NCBI GenBank assembly: GCA_019744845.1
Contig: JAIETW010000001.1
Coordinates: forward strand, 241,999 to 282,175
Direction: 5' to 3'
DNA from: Patescibacteria group bacterium
GTDB taxonomy: Bacteria; Patescibacteriota; Minisyncoccia; Phycocordibacterales; Phycocordibacteraceae
Length of the DNA stretch: 40,177 nucleotides
The position numbers and the translations under genes are program-made. The notes under the pieces are model-generated. The model made no database searches and was not told where the DNA came from. It worked only from the letters and a program-made list of their open reading frames with translations. Positions 1 through 8,197 of the stretch are shown here, piece after piece (the stretch's first letter is position 1; each line of letters opens with the position of its first letter).

Positions 1-488
1 GTCGCCACAATCTTCTGACGTTCCCCTATGGCTCGCTCTAAAGTCTGCGTCTCTTTAAGACGTGCGAGTTCTGCAGCACGCACCTGCGCTAACTCACTCT
101 CTGCGTACACCTCAAGATCTCCGTCTCCGAGGAGTGCTTTGGCAATACGGAGTTCCTTGGTGACCGTAACATCCTTCCAGACGTAATCCATCACATCAAT
201 AGTGTCAAACTCATACGTAAGATAGTAATACTCCCCATCTTCTGCAATCTCTGTGATACGCATGCGGAGGTTATAGTCCTCTACATTTACTGACAAGATA
301 TAGGAGTTATCGACGGAACGCACCACCGCCTCTTCGTCGTACACCAACTCACGTGCTTCTTCGCTTGCTGCAAAGGTTGCGGTCATAGACAGGAATATGA
401 ACCCAAGTGCGATGGGGACTGCATTGTGATACTTAATGAAGTGCGCAATTGAGTTCTTTTGCTCCATACGTTCGTTAGTATACGACAT
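1..488 (-). CDS. Exported or membrane-anchored hypothetical protein, C-terminus beyond window edge
   Basis: The frame is open from the ATG at 488 to the left edge, about 162 codons, so the protein is partial. It is not in the ORF track. The N-terminus (MSYTNERMEQKNS) leads into one hydrophobic segment, roughly residues 25-41 (VPIALGFIFLSMTATFAAS), which reads as a signal peptide or anchor. The following soluble part is acidic and beta-rich, then turns into an Ala/Glu/Arg-rich probable coiled coil at the edge (ELAQVRAAELARLKE). An in-frame ATG at 467 is an alternative start. It begins 4 nt after the stop of the upstream anchored protein and is probably co-transcribed with the surface-protein cassette. 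I do not recognise a family or function. Confidence 0.75.
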   Translation of the reverse strand, partial: MSYTNERMEQKNSIAHFIKYHNAVPIALGFIFLSMTATFAASEEARELVYDEEAVVRSVDNSYILSVNVEDYNLRMRITEIAEDGEYYYLTYEFDTIDVMDYVWKDVTVTKELRIAKALLGDGDLEVYAESELAQVRAAELARLKETQTLERAIGERQKIVA

Positions 489-492
489 ATCT

Positions 493-1668
493 CTAAAAGT
501 CCTGGAACTGCCAAAATGCACTAGCGCTTGCTGTGTAGGTAACAGCGAGATACGGATCCTGTGAAGTGCCCGTTTGCTCAGATGCATAGTATGCGACACC
601 GCTGTATGCACCGTTAAGCACAAACGCATCGGTCACATCATGTCCCTCTCGTATCCCAAAACAGGACACGCCAGCCGTTGCACTACACGTGGACGCTTGC
701 CCATTTTTCTTAATCCAACTCAACCCTGTCGCGTTCAAGGAAAAAGAGGTGTACGCAACGGTAGAAATAGAAGTAATATCTTTGCGCTCTCCTATATCTA
801 TTCCCTCTGTTGGGTTATCAATAGCACCACAGTTGTTGTAATCTGTCGCCACAACAGTTATATGCCCCGCATGATCTGTCTGCACTATGGTCATGAAATC
901 AATCCCATCGTTGTCTCCAGTATATTTAGTATTCACATACACATTAAGCGTCGCAGCAGTAATGGTTGCTCCAGTAGGAATAGATGAAGTAATGATGGGA
1001 AGAAATCCTCTTAAAATCTCCGAAAAACATTCGTCTGTTTCATTAAATACATCTCTTACTCGCTCTGCATATCCGTACACATATGCGCTTGTGAAGGTAT
1101 AGTTTGCCACGGATCCTGCATCATCGTGCACAGTGTTCCAAATACTGCCAACCGTACAGTCTCCAAGAGCACCGAAGAAGCTCTCACTTGCTCCAGCATA
1201 TCCATCTCCAGTTTCTGCATATAGATCAGCAGCGTACGCTTCTTTCCAAAATAGGGATGCCACTGGGTTTTGCGCTCGTGCTTTGTAAAACGCAGCTTCA
1301 GTTGTGGTGGCGCGTTCTAGGTAATACCATTCTCCCCCGTGCTGTATAAAGGCAGGTTGTGCAAAAAAAATTCCTTCATATATTCGCTCTTTCCCTTTCC
1401 CCGCAGTACCTACCACCCGTGTGTACGACGAGTCAGTCCGCTTACTTACATCTTCATCTGGTGCAAGTTGTGGAGGAAGTTTCTCTCCACGATATTCATA
1501 CCGTACTACCGCTTCGTTTGATATCACTTCATACGAAGTAACATCTCGTGTAAACACGGGGTCATCCCCTGGTTCAACGACAACAAAGAGCGCTCCCACC
1601 GCTACGACACAAGCAGCTAGTATGCCACTTGCCACTAAGAGAAAAGGTGTAGAGGTGGGAGCTTGCAT
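493..1668 (-). CDS. Membrane-anchored extracellular beta-rich protein
   Basis: A 391-residue protein. One N-terminal hydrophobic segment (about residues 8-30, FLLVASGILAACVVAVGALF) should anchor or export it. The C-terminal half (about 235-385) reads as a beta-sandwich: SIPTGATITAATLNVYV followed by a closing YYASEQTGTSQDPYLAVTYT. I remember that pattern from putative surface proteins of candidate-phylum bacteria, but this is from memory. The gene starts 3 nt after the stop of the repeat-rich fibre protein and is followed 4 nt later by another exported protein, so it probably belongs to the same surface operon. Five or more cysteines in the exported part could form disulfides. The specific role is unknown; display at the cell surface is inference. 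Confidence 0.8.
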   Translation of the reverse strand: MQAPTSTPFLLVASGILAACVVAVGALFVVVEPGDDPVFTRDVTSYEVISNEAVVRYEYRGEKLPPQLAPDEDVSKRTDSSYTRVVGTAGKGKERIYEGIFFAQPAFIQHGGEWYYLERATTTEAAFYKARAQNPVASLFWKEAYAADLYAETGDGYAGASESFFGALGDCTVGSIWNTVHDDAGSVANYTFTSAYVYGYAERVRDVFNETDECFSEILRGFLPIITSSIPTGATITAATLNVYVNTKYTGDNDGIDFMTIVQTDHAGHITVVATDYNNCGAIDNPTEGIDIGERKDITSISTVAYTSFSLNATGLSWIKKNGQASTCSATAGVSCFGIREGHDVTDAFVLNGAYSGVAYYASEQTGTSQDPYLAVTYTASASAFWQFQDF

Positions 1669-1671
1669 GTG

Positions 1672-4629
1672 TTAGAAGTTCGCATTCTGCGAACCAAATA
1701 TCTTAAGCGTGGACGTTGCAACCGTCGCAAGGAAGCTCCACACATCGCATTTGTTTGCGGTCGTCGTTTGTGTTGGTGCAGACGCACTCGGCCAGAGAAT
1801 TTGCGTGCCCCATGAAATAGCACCGGCGGTTGCGTTCGGATTACATACGGTAAGCGCGAGCTTCTGACCTTCCACATACCCGGAGAAGCTAATGGTTGTG
1901 GCCGCAGTACCAAGGCGAACCAACTGCTGGTTTCCGTTACGCCAGTCAATGGTCATAGAGGTACTTGTGGCGAGTGTGTTCTCGCCGACCACAATTGCCT
2001 TACCAGAAGCAACCCCAAGACCTGCCCACGGTGTAGAAGAAGCAATACCAATTGCGGTTTCGGCAATGACATTGCCATTTCCAGACGGAGTGCCCGTCGG
2101 ACATGATCCTCCCGTACACACAAAGAGGTTCTCATCAAGAAGTGACACGTCTCCTCCTTGTGCATCAATCACCAAGTCTCCCACTGAAGTACTCTGAAAT
2201 TGCGCATAGCGAGTCGCATCATAGGAAACCTTAAGTTGTGAGGCTCCTACAGTATTAAAAATCTCAAGCTTGGTATCAGGGTCAGTCACACCAATGCCCA
2301 CCAGGTTCCCAGCATTGTCTCCAAAGAGAAGTCCACCATCAAAGTTGAAGTTGCCGCCCCCAACAACGGAGAGAGTGGCGCCTGCGGAACCCACTTGGAA
2401 CGTGCCGCTCGTCGTCACGGTGCCTGATGAATCAACAGAGATACCTTCATCACCACCATCACCTGACAAGAAGTTAGAGCCAAGAAGTATGTTTGCAGCA
2501 GAACCAGAAAGAGTAAACGAAGAAGAGAGCGTTGCAGCGGCGGCGGAGATGGTGCCGGTAAACGTCGGACTTGCAGAAAATACAACTGAGCCCGTTCCCG
2601 TCTCATCGGACAATGACGCCGCAAGATCTGCAGAAGCACAGGTGACAGTAAGTGCGCCGCCAGTCGTCGTACAAACGGCCCGTGCAGAAGTAAGACCCGA
2701 GAATGTAATCGTACCGGAAGAGGTAAGGCCGGTAAGAGATCCAAGCGTACCCACGATCGTAGAGTTACCCGTTGCGGCAAGACCTCCGGAAGACACCGTA
2801 AGAGTGGTTGGGGTCGTGATGGCACCCGTAGTTGCAATCGTGGTACTTGCTGACCCTCCTATAGAGAACAGGTTACCCGTAAGCGTGCCAGAGAAGAGCG
2901 TGGTAGAGGTGGCGTTTGCAAGAGAGGTGTTGCCCGAGAGGGTCGTACCAGAAAGTGTAGGACTGGTACCAAACACGAGTGCCCCAGAACCCGTCTCCCC
3001 TGTGACCGCGCTCGCGAGGTTTGCTGTTGAAGGGGTTGCAAGGAAAGTTGCGACTCCAGTGCCAAGACCAGAGATACCCGTTGAGACGGGAAGTCCGGTG
3101 GCATTTGTAAGCGTGAGTGCAGATGGTGTGCCGAGGTTTGGAGTGACCAGCGTCGGACTCGTTGCAAATACAAGGGAGCCTGAACCCGTTTCATCAGAAA
3201 TAGAGTTTGAGAGCGCTGCAGACGCTGCGGTGGTGGTGAGCTCTCCACCAGTCGTCGTAAACACGGTGCGATCCGCAGTAAGTCCGGAGAAGGTAATGGT
3301 GCCAGATGAGGTCACTCCCGTGAGTGAACTCAAAGTACCCACGATCGTTGAGTTACCCGTCACAGTGAGACCTCCGGAAGATACAGTAAGCGTAGTTGGT
3401 GTGGTGACGGCACCCGTGGAAGAAATAGTGGTACTTGCACTTCCACCTACTGCAAGCGATGTACCAGTAAGTGCACCAGAAAAGAACGTGGTGGACGTCG
3501 CGTTGGTAAGTGAGGTGTTACCCGAAAGAGTGACTCCGGAGAGTGTCGGGTTCGTTCCAAACACTGCAGCACCTGAACCAGTTTCGTCGGTGAGCGCAGC
3601 CGCAAGGTTTGCACTTGAAGGAGTGCCGAGAAGAGTTGCAACACCAGTGCCAAGACCAGCGATACCCGTTGAGACCGGGAGTCCACTCGCATCCACGAGA
3701 TTAAACGCAGGGGTTGCATCGCTTCCGCCAAGCGCAACGGAAACACCTCCGTATGACACTGAGGTATTCGTCAAACTAAGCGCACCTGCAGTCACCGAAA
3801 GACCAGTACCACTTAGATCAGTGACCACATCTCCGCCAAGCGCGAGACGCGTAATCTCTGCGTTCGGGAACGTAGAAGTGGCGACTGAAGAAGTAGCAGT
3901 AAAGATGAGTCCGGTGGTAGTCCCATATGTGCTCACCTGGTTACGGAAGAGTGCGTTTCCTATCACCTCCAAAATATTTCCGGTAGTTGAAGTTGCACTT
4001 CCTCCCACGATCACTACATCTGACGTGTCATCAGGATAGACGGCAAGACTGTCACTTGTGGTTGCCCATGCACCACTTCCTCCCCCTCCAACTGAGTCTG
4101 GCTCCCATGACGGTACACCACCGAGCACCTTAAGCACTTCTCCTGCTGATCCAATCCCAAGCTTGGTCAGCGTGGTTGCGTTTGATGCATACAAAAGATC
4201 TCCCGTGGTGTAGCTCGTCTGCCCTGTTCCACCATAGATTGCCTGAATAGAGGTTGTGGCCGACACAACGCCTGCATTAGCCTGCAGTGGACCATTCAAA
4301 GATCCAACAGTCAGCGTGGATGATACGCCGATAGTTTCAATGGAAATGTCACCAATCGTGGCGGTCTCCGCAATAAGATCAGTGGTGCTTGCAGTACCAG
4401 ACACTGTAATCGCAGTGCTTGAAGCATACGGGAATGTGCTTGCCTGACTGGTAGAAGTAGCAGTGAAGTACGGCGCCTCTACTTCTCCGCTTGATGAGAA
4501 TCCAGTCGCACTGAACGTGCCGTCAACGGTAAGATCGCCCCCAATCGTTGCGTTCCCCGTGACCGTAAGGGTGATGGTCGTAAATGCCTCTGCAATACTA
4601 TCCATCGCTCCGTCAATGCTGTTCGTCAC
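1672..4629 (-). CDS. Large Thr/Ser/Gly-rich repeat fibre-like surface protein, 3' part of a split gene
   Basis: A 985-residue ORF with a GTG start. It is very rich in Thr, Ser, Gly and Ala. It carries GGTGQTSYTTGDLLYASN, which recurs in tail-fibre-like proteins, and repeated S/TDETGSG..VFGTSPTL and GLPVSTGI.GLGTGVA units, also like phage tail fibres and CPR surface proteins as I remember them. Residues about 316-700 contain a 196-residue unit present almost twice. The C-terminal ~100 residues (RLGTAATTISFSGYVEGQKL...GSQNANF) form a distinct cysteine-containing beta domain. The ORF has no signal peptide. Its first residues continue the sequence of the upstream ORF in another frame (QVDRF then YDSVTNSIDGAMD), so this is probably the body of one exported protein of about 1,160 residues. 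A role in attachment or cell-cell contact is inference. Confidence 0.75.
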   Translation of the reverse strand: MTNSIDGAMDSIAEAFTTITLTVTGNATIGGDLTVDGTFSATGFSSSGEVEAPYFTATSTSQASTFPYASSTAITVSGTASTTDLIAETATIGDISIETIGVSSTLTVGSLNGPLQANAGVVSATTSIQAIYGGTGQTSYTTGDLLYASNATTLTKLGIGSAGEVLKVLGGVPSWEPDSVGGGGSGAWATTSDSLAVYPDDTSDVVIVGGSATSTTGNILEVIGNALFRNQVSTYGTTTGLIFTATSSVATSTFPNAEITRLALGGDVVTDLSGTGLSVTAGALSLTNTSVSYGGVSVALGGSDATPAFNLVDASGLPVSTGIAGLGTGVATLLGTPSSANLAAALTDETGSGAAVFGTNPTLSGVTLSGNTSLTNATSTTFFSGALTGTSLAVGGSASTTISSTGAVTTPTTLTVSSGGLTVTGNSTIVGTLSSLTGVTSSGTITFSGLTADRTVFTTTGGELTTTAASAALSNSISDETGSGSLVFATSPTLVTPNLGTPSALTLTNATGLPVSTGISGLGTGVATFLATPSTANLASAVTGETGSGALVFGTSPTLSGTTLSGNTSLANATSTTLFSGTLTGNLFSIGGSASTTIATTGAITTPTTLTVSSGGLAATGNSTIVGTLGSLTGLTSSGTITFSGLTSARAVCTTTGGALTVTCASADLAASLSDETGTGSVVFSASPTFTGTISAAAATLSSSFTLSGSAANILLGSNFLSGDGGDEGISVDSSGTVTTSGTFQVGSAGATLSVVGGGNFNFDGGLLFGDNAGNLVGIGVTDPDTKLEIFNTVGASQLKVSYDATRYAQFQSTSVGDLVIDAQGGDVSLLDENLFVCTGGSCPTGTPSGNGNVIAETAIGIASSTPWAGLGVASGKAIVVGENTLATSTSMTIDWRNGNQQLVRLGTAATTISFSGYVEGQKLALTVCNPNATAGAISWGTQILWPSASAPTQTTTANKCDVWSFLATVATSTLKIFGSQNANF
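2560..3684 (-). repeat. 588-bp tandem coding repeat, about 1.9 copies
   Basis: Landmarks recur at exactly 588 bp: gatacccgttgagac at 3073 and 3661, and acgatcgt..gagttacccgt at 2753 and 3341. This is 196 codons, in frame. The second copy (lower coordinates) diverges after the SPTF motif. The similarity is at DNA as well as protein level, which points to fairly recent duplication. Confidence 0.85.
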
Positions 4630-5150
4630 GGAGTCATAAAACGATCCACCTGATTTGAAAAATTCTCTTGCGACACTCCAGAAGAACTTCCACCACCCCC
4701 CGACGCAGACTCTCGGATAATTGTGGTTGGGTTATTCGTGACGTACGTATTTTCTACGACCGTGGTGTACGTCGGCGTACCACTCGGAGACGTAGAAACG
4801 GTATACGACGGTAGTACTTCTGCAGGAGGAGGAATAGTGGTGGTCACTACCGTCGAAGGTACCGTAGGAGTAGCAGGTGCGGGAGAAGACGATGGTGTAC
4901 GTGGCGCAATCGGCTCTGCTTCCTTACAGAGATCAAGACTCAACCAACTGGTCACCCCGCACCACACATCTACAAAGAGATTGCCCGTCAATGCGGCTGC
5001 AGCAGAGAGAGACTCATGCGCGGCTGCGGCGAACTGCACACCTGGTGACTTCTCCAGCACCTCTGCCTCCACCGAGATCGGAAAAGAGCAGAAGAGGGTC
5101 ACGGCTACCGCAATAGCCGCCCCACCCCGTGGATCGGTCAGGCGAATCAT
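4626..5150 (-). CDS. Signal-peptide-bearing N-terminal part of the fibre-like protein
   Basis: A 174-residue ORF from the ATG at 5150; the ORF-track start at 5288 runs back into the DoxX-like gene. The N-terminus (MIRLTDPRGGAAIAVAVTLFCSFPISVEA) is a clear signal peptide. A Pro/Thr/Ser-rich stalk follows at about residues 75-135, then a Gly/Ser linker (SGGGGSSSG). It ends in VSQENFSNQVDRF, after which three out-of-pattern residues (MTP) precede the stop. The stop overlaps the GTG of the next ORF (GTGA). A -1 shift at the T-run (cgttttatg) would fuse the two into a continuous helical segment. The start is supported by TATAAT 7 nt upstream. The AAGGAGG that sits directly against the ATG is too close to act as a normal ribosome-binding site. 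Confidence 0.7.
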   Translation of the reverse strand: MIRLTDPRGGAAIAVAVTLFCSFPISVEAEVLEKSPGVQFAAAAHESLSAAAALTGNLFVDVWCGVTSWLSLDLCKEAEPIAPRTPSSSPAPATPTVPSTVVTTTIPPPAEVLPSYTVSTSPSGTPTYTTVVENTYVTNNPTTIIRESASGGGGSSSGVSQENFSNQVDRFMTP

Positions 5151-5157
5151 CCTCCTT

Positions 5158-5163
5158 ATTATA
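5158..5163 (-). promoter_or_regulatory. -10 box TATAAT for the surface cassette
   Basis: TATAAT lies 7 nt upstream of the ATG at 5150, with AAGGAGG filling the gap. The geometry predicts transcription starting at or next to the start codon. Confidence 0.6.
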
Positions 5164-5208
5164 TGCTTTATTCGTGAAAAACTGGAATCAAAATCTGTGG
5201 GGAACGTG

Positions 5209-5652
5209 CTATACGCTCGTCTTTGAAAGACCGTGCGGGAGTGGACAGGTTCCCACCGCTGCCTTTTGTGCGCCGTACACGGACACATAGAGAAGACCCG
5301 CGATGATCTGGAGACAGCTGAAGAAGGTCATCATCTGCATTTGATCACTTAGATCACGGCCAAAGAACACCGCAATGAGTGCCGTGAACACAATCAGTAC
5401 CGCAGCAGCCGTACGCGAGTTGTACCCGACGATAAGTGCGATACCCGCACCGACTTCAACAATGAAAGCGAGGGTCACTGCGATCATCGCAAACGGAATG
5501 CCGACCGCAGCAGACATCTCTACCTGTCCTGCAAATGTTTCCGTGCCTGGGATTTTGTAGAAGGCGCTGTACAGAAAGAGCGCACCGAAGAGCACGCGCG
5601 CGACAACGGGAGCCCACTGTTCATACGGACGGGTAAGATGTGGAAGGGTCAT
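5209..5652 (-). CDS. DoxX-family small membrane protein
   Basis: A 147-residue protein with four predicted membrane segments (about 15-30, 48-72, 80-97, 110-130). The opening VARVLFGALFLYSAFYKIPG resembles the DoxX/TQO small-subunit-like family, whose members sit in the cytoplasmic membrane and have been tied to quinone- or thiol-linked redox processes. The substrate cannot be told from the sequence. The gene diverges from the spermidine-synthase-like gene across only 29 bp. A TATTTT hexamer 7 nt before its ATG suggests a leaderless transcript. The surface cassette lies 58 bp downstream on the same strand but has its own -10 box. Confidence 0.8.
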   Translation of the reverse strand: MTLPHLTRPYEQWAPVVARVLFGALFLYSAFYKIPGTETFAGQVEMSAAVGIPFAMIAVTLAFIVEVGAGIALIVGYNSRTAAAVLIVFTALIAVFFGRDLSDQMQMMTFFSCLQIIAGLLYVSVYGAQKAAVGTCPLPHGLSKTSV

Positions 5653-5659
5653 AGGAATG

Positions 5660-5665
5660 AAAATA
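5660..5665 (-). promoter_or_regulatory. -10 box TATTTT for the DoxX-like gene
   Basis: TATTTT is followed by 7 nt (cattcct) and the ATG at 5652. It lies back to back with the opposing -10 box at 5669. Confidence 0.5.
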
Positions 5666-5668
5666 GAT

Positions 5669-5674
5669 TAATAC
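5669..5674 (+). promoter_or_regulatory. -10 box TAATAC for the spermidine-synthase-like gene
   Basis: TAATAC is followed by 7 nt (tctactc) and the ATG at 5682, which fits leaderless initiation. It supports 5682 over the alternative ATG at 5733. Confidence 0.45.
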
Positions 5675-5681
5675 TCTACTC

Positions 5682-7229
5682 ATGGTACCCTTCCTAAGAT
5701 TCAAATCAACTCTTCCATTGGGAGATCCAGTCATGTTGTATTTCACCATTTTCTCAACCAACGCTGCGATTCTCATATTTGAAATTGCCGGTGCACATCT
5801 TCTTGCCCCCTATCTCGGCACCTCGGTAGAGGTGTGGTCTGGCACTATTGCGGTCATTTTGGGTGGTATGGCTATCGGGTATTGGGTGGCAGGTATCATT
5901 GCCGATCAGCGCTCATCGCGCGCCATGCTTTCACTCTTGATGTGCGCGAGTGGTCTTGCCGCACTACTTGCCTGGAGCACACGTGATCTTATCCCCTCCC
6001 TTTTTGCGACTTCGTTCAGTCTCCCTCTTACGTTTACTGCAATGGCGACCGCAGCCCTGCTGTTTCTCCCGACGACTATTCTTCTTGCCTCTATCTCACC
6101 CTTCGTCGCAAAAGCACTTATTGTGCATCTTGAGTCATCTGGCCGAGTCGTAGGTCGTTTGAATGCGATAGGAACACTCGGAAGTATTACGGGTGCAGTG
6201 ATTACCAGCACCTTCCTTATTCCTTCTTTTGGGGTCGGTGCCATCTTTCTTTGTATTGCACTATTTTTGCTCGCTCTTTCGTTTGTCCTTGGAGTGAGTC
6301 ACCTCAAAATGAAACTAGCCGCACTGGTGATCGTAAGTGCGATCTCATTCAGTTTGTACTACGGACCTACGCATACACAGGACGCAATTGCTGATATCTC
6401 TACCACCTATAACCGGATCTGGATTGTAGAAGATGAATACAGAGGAGAGATGCTGCGTATGCTTAAAACAGATCCCTTCGGCATACAGTGCGCAATGCTT
6501 CTTCTTCCCGACGGTACAGTGGATGAAACCACCCTCTCTTTTAACTACCTCCGAGGGTTTGAGGCAGTCGCACGCGAAGTCGCTCCACAGGAAGAGGTAA
6601 ACGCACTTTTTCTTGGAGGATGTAACTACTCACATCCCCGTGCCTTCTTATCCGCTCGTCCTGACGCGCGCGCGACCGTAGTGGAGATTGATCCCGGCAT
6701 GACCGAAGTTGCGGAAACCTATTTTGGATTTGTGCCCGAGAACTTCCCTTCTCTTTCCATTGCACACGCAGACGCACGCAGATTTCTTGTAGAACACGAA
6801 CAAGACTACGATCTTATTTTCATGGATGTGTTTAACGCCTCTTCAAACACCCCCTACCATCTCACTACCACTGAGATGTTTACCCTTCTGTCGGAGCGCG
6901 TGACACCAGAAGGAGTGGTGATGGTGAATCTCATAAGTCCGCTTGAAGGAGGGGCGGGCGCCTTTGCCTCCTCCATGCTTGCCACCGCACGCACTGCATT
7001 CCCTTATGTGGAACTTTACGCACAAGACAATACTGCCCTGTCTCAAACACAAAATGTACTCTTGGTCGGAAGCACCGTCCCTCTCGCAGAAAGATACGGC
7101 TCAACACGCGTAGATGGCGTTCGTCTCTCTCGTGTTGATGACGCTCTTTTGCCTCCGTCTATTATCTTGAATGATGATTTTGCACCCGTAGAATTCCTTA
7201 CTCGTCAGATTCGTGGATCGTCATTGTGA
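5682..7229 (+). CDS. Membrane protein with C-terminal spermidine-synthase-like domain
   Basis: A 515-residue protein of the fused MFS/spermidine-synthase-like type. About six hydrophobic segments fill residues 17-230. A Rossmann methyltransferase-like domain follows (about 270-490), with LFLGGCNYSHPRAFLSA as the nucleotide-binding loop, ATVVEIDPGM for the ribose-binding acid, and YDLIFMDVFNASSNTPYHL. True aminopropyltransferases carry a D-x-x-D pair around that last motif. Here only the first Asp remains, so spermidine synthesis is doubtful and the substrate is unknown. The start is uncertain: 5682 has a -10 box 7 nt away, while 5733 has a GGGAG ribosome-binding-site-like stretch 8 nt away. 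The S-adenosylhomocysteine hydrolase gene downstream hints at a shared link to S-adenosyl metabolites. Confidence 0.82.
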   Translation: MVPFLRFKSTLPLGDPVMLYFTIFSTNAAILIFEIAGAHLLAPYLGTSVEVWSGTIAVILGGMAIGYWVAGIIADQRSSRAMLSLLMCASGLAALLAWSTRDLIPSLFATSFSLPLTFTAMATAALLFLPTTILLASISPFVAKALIVHLESSGRVVGRLNAIGTLGSITGAVITSTFLIPSFGVGAIFLCIALFLLALSFVLGVSHLKMKLAALVIVSAISFSLYYGPTHTQDAIADISTTYNRIWIVEDEYRGEMLRMLKTDPFGIQCAMLLLPDGTVDETTLSFNYLRGFEAVAREVAPQEEVNALFLGGCNYSHPRAFLSARPDARATVVEIDPGMTEVAETYFGFVPENFPSLSIAHADARRFLVEHEQDYDLIFMDVFNASSNTPYHLTTTEMFTLLSERVTPEGVVMVNLISPLEGGAGAFASSMLATARTAFPYVELYAQDNTALSQTQNVLLVGSTVPLAERYGSTRVDGVRLSRVDDALLPPSIILNDDFAPVEFLTRQIRGSSL

Positions 7230-7244
7230 TTCCTACCATAGTGG

Positions 7245-7250
7245 TAAAAT
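7245..7250 (+). promoter_or_regulatory. Extended -10 box TGG-TAAAAT for the kinase gene
   Basis: TGGTAAAAT is followed by 7 nt (ccattct) and the ATG at 7258, predicting a leaderless mRNA for the kinase-ahcY pair. Confidence 0.5.
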
Positions 7251-7257
7251 CCATTCT

Positions 7258-8196
7258 ATGAGTCGCCTCCTTGTTGCAGGGTCTTTGGCCTATGACCGGA
7301 TCATGGTATTTCCTGGGCGATTTGAGCAGCATCTTCTCAAAGACGCCCTCCATTCTATTAATGTGTGTTTTTCCGTCACTCCGCCAAAAGAAGAATTTGG
7401 AGGTTGCGCAGGTAACATCGCATACACCCTTTCCCTTCTTGGTGGCGCTCCCGTCATCTTGGCAACTGCAGGTAATGACTTTGCGCGCTACGAGGAACAT
7501 TTAAAAGAAGAAGGAGTCGCCACCACTCCCATTCAAGTCTATGGCGATGTACCTTCTTCATCGTTCTATGTGATTACCGATGAAGGAAATAACCAGATAG
7601 GCGCCTTCTCACACGGCGCTGATGCGAAGCCCTACACCTATGACATTGATTTTAATGATGTGGTACTCGCCATTGTGGCGCCCACAGGCGTAGAAGACAT
7701 GCGTGAGTTCCCAGAAAAGTTTAAAGAGGCAAATGTTCCGTACCTCTTTGATCCAGGGCAGCAAATCACGAGCTTGTCTGCGGATGAACTCCGAAGTGGA
7801 ATCTCCAGTTCGCGAGCACTTCTCGTGAATGATTACGAGCTTGCCCTCATTGTGGAAAAGACGGAATGGGATGAGGAGCGCATTGCCTCTGAAACAGAAA
7901 TGCTCATTGTCACCCTTGGAGGAGCAGGATCGCGGATTCGTACTCGTGATGAGGCATTCCATATAGAGGCGGTAGCCGCAAAGTCAGTCGTAGATCCAAC
8001 AGGTGCAGGTGACGCATATCGTGCAGGTTTTATGCATGCACTTGCGGAAGGCCTCTCTGCCCGAGAAGCAATGCAGGTAGGAAGCGCGGTAGCCGCGTAT
8101 GCCGTGGAGTGCTATGGTACTCAAAACCACCGCTTTACCCTTGATGAACTGAAGACCCGCTACGAAGATACCTACCACTCTTCCTTCCCTCTCTAA
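7258..8196 (+). CDS. PfkB-family carbohydrate/nucleoside kinase, possibly adenosine kinase
   Basis: A 312-residue ribokinase-fold kinase. PfkB signature 1 appears as [18 protein letters not shown] (about residues 44-62). Signature 2 is [13 protein letters not shown] (about 246-258), with the catalytic Asp of GAGD. Length is normal for the family. The ORF-track start (7213) overlaps the preceding gene; ATG 7258 matches the start of the conserved fold ([15 protein letters not shown]) and has a -10 box 7 nt away. The gene ends 1 nt before ahcY, so the two are surely co-transcribed. S-adenosylhomocysteine hydrolase releases adenosine, and the GGCAGN motif is like archaeal-type nucleoside kinases, so removal of adenosine as AMP is a good guess. 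A sugar kinase is not excluded. Confidence 0.88.
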   Translation: MSRLLVAGSLAYDRIMVFPGRFEQHLLKDALHSINVCFSVTPPKEEFGGCAGNIAYTLSLLGGAPVILATAGNDFARYEEHLKEEGVATTPIQVYGDVPSSSFYVITDEGNNQIGAFSHGADAKPYTYDIDFNDVVLAIVAPTGVEDMREFPEKFKEANVPYLFDPGQQITSLSADELRSGISSSRALLVNDYELALIVEKTEWDEERIASETEMLIVTLGGAGSRIRTRDEAFHIEAVAAKSVVDPTGAGDAYRAGFMHALAEGLSAREAMQVGSAVAAYAVECYGTQNHRFTLDELKTRYEDTYHSSFPL

Positions 8197-8197
8197 T

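Noticed and set aside
2270-4039. 589-residue plus-strand ORF
   Set aside because: It is antisense to the Thr/Ser/Gly-rich repeat gene. Its Val/Pro/Glu-rich repetitive translation is what the complement of those codons gives, and it has no promoter or family signal.
5151-5157. AAGGAGG read as a Shine-Dalgarno for the surface cassette
   Set aside because: It directly touches the ATG with no spacer, and it falls where the transcript would only just begin. Leaderless starting fits better, though a downstream start cannot be fully excluded.
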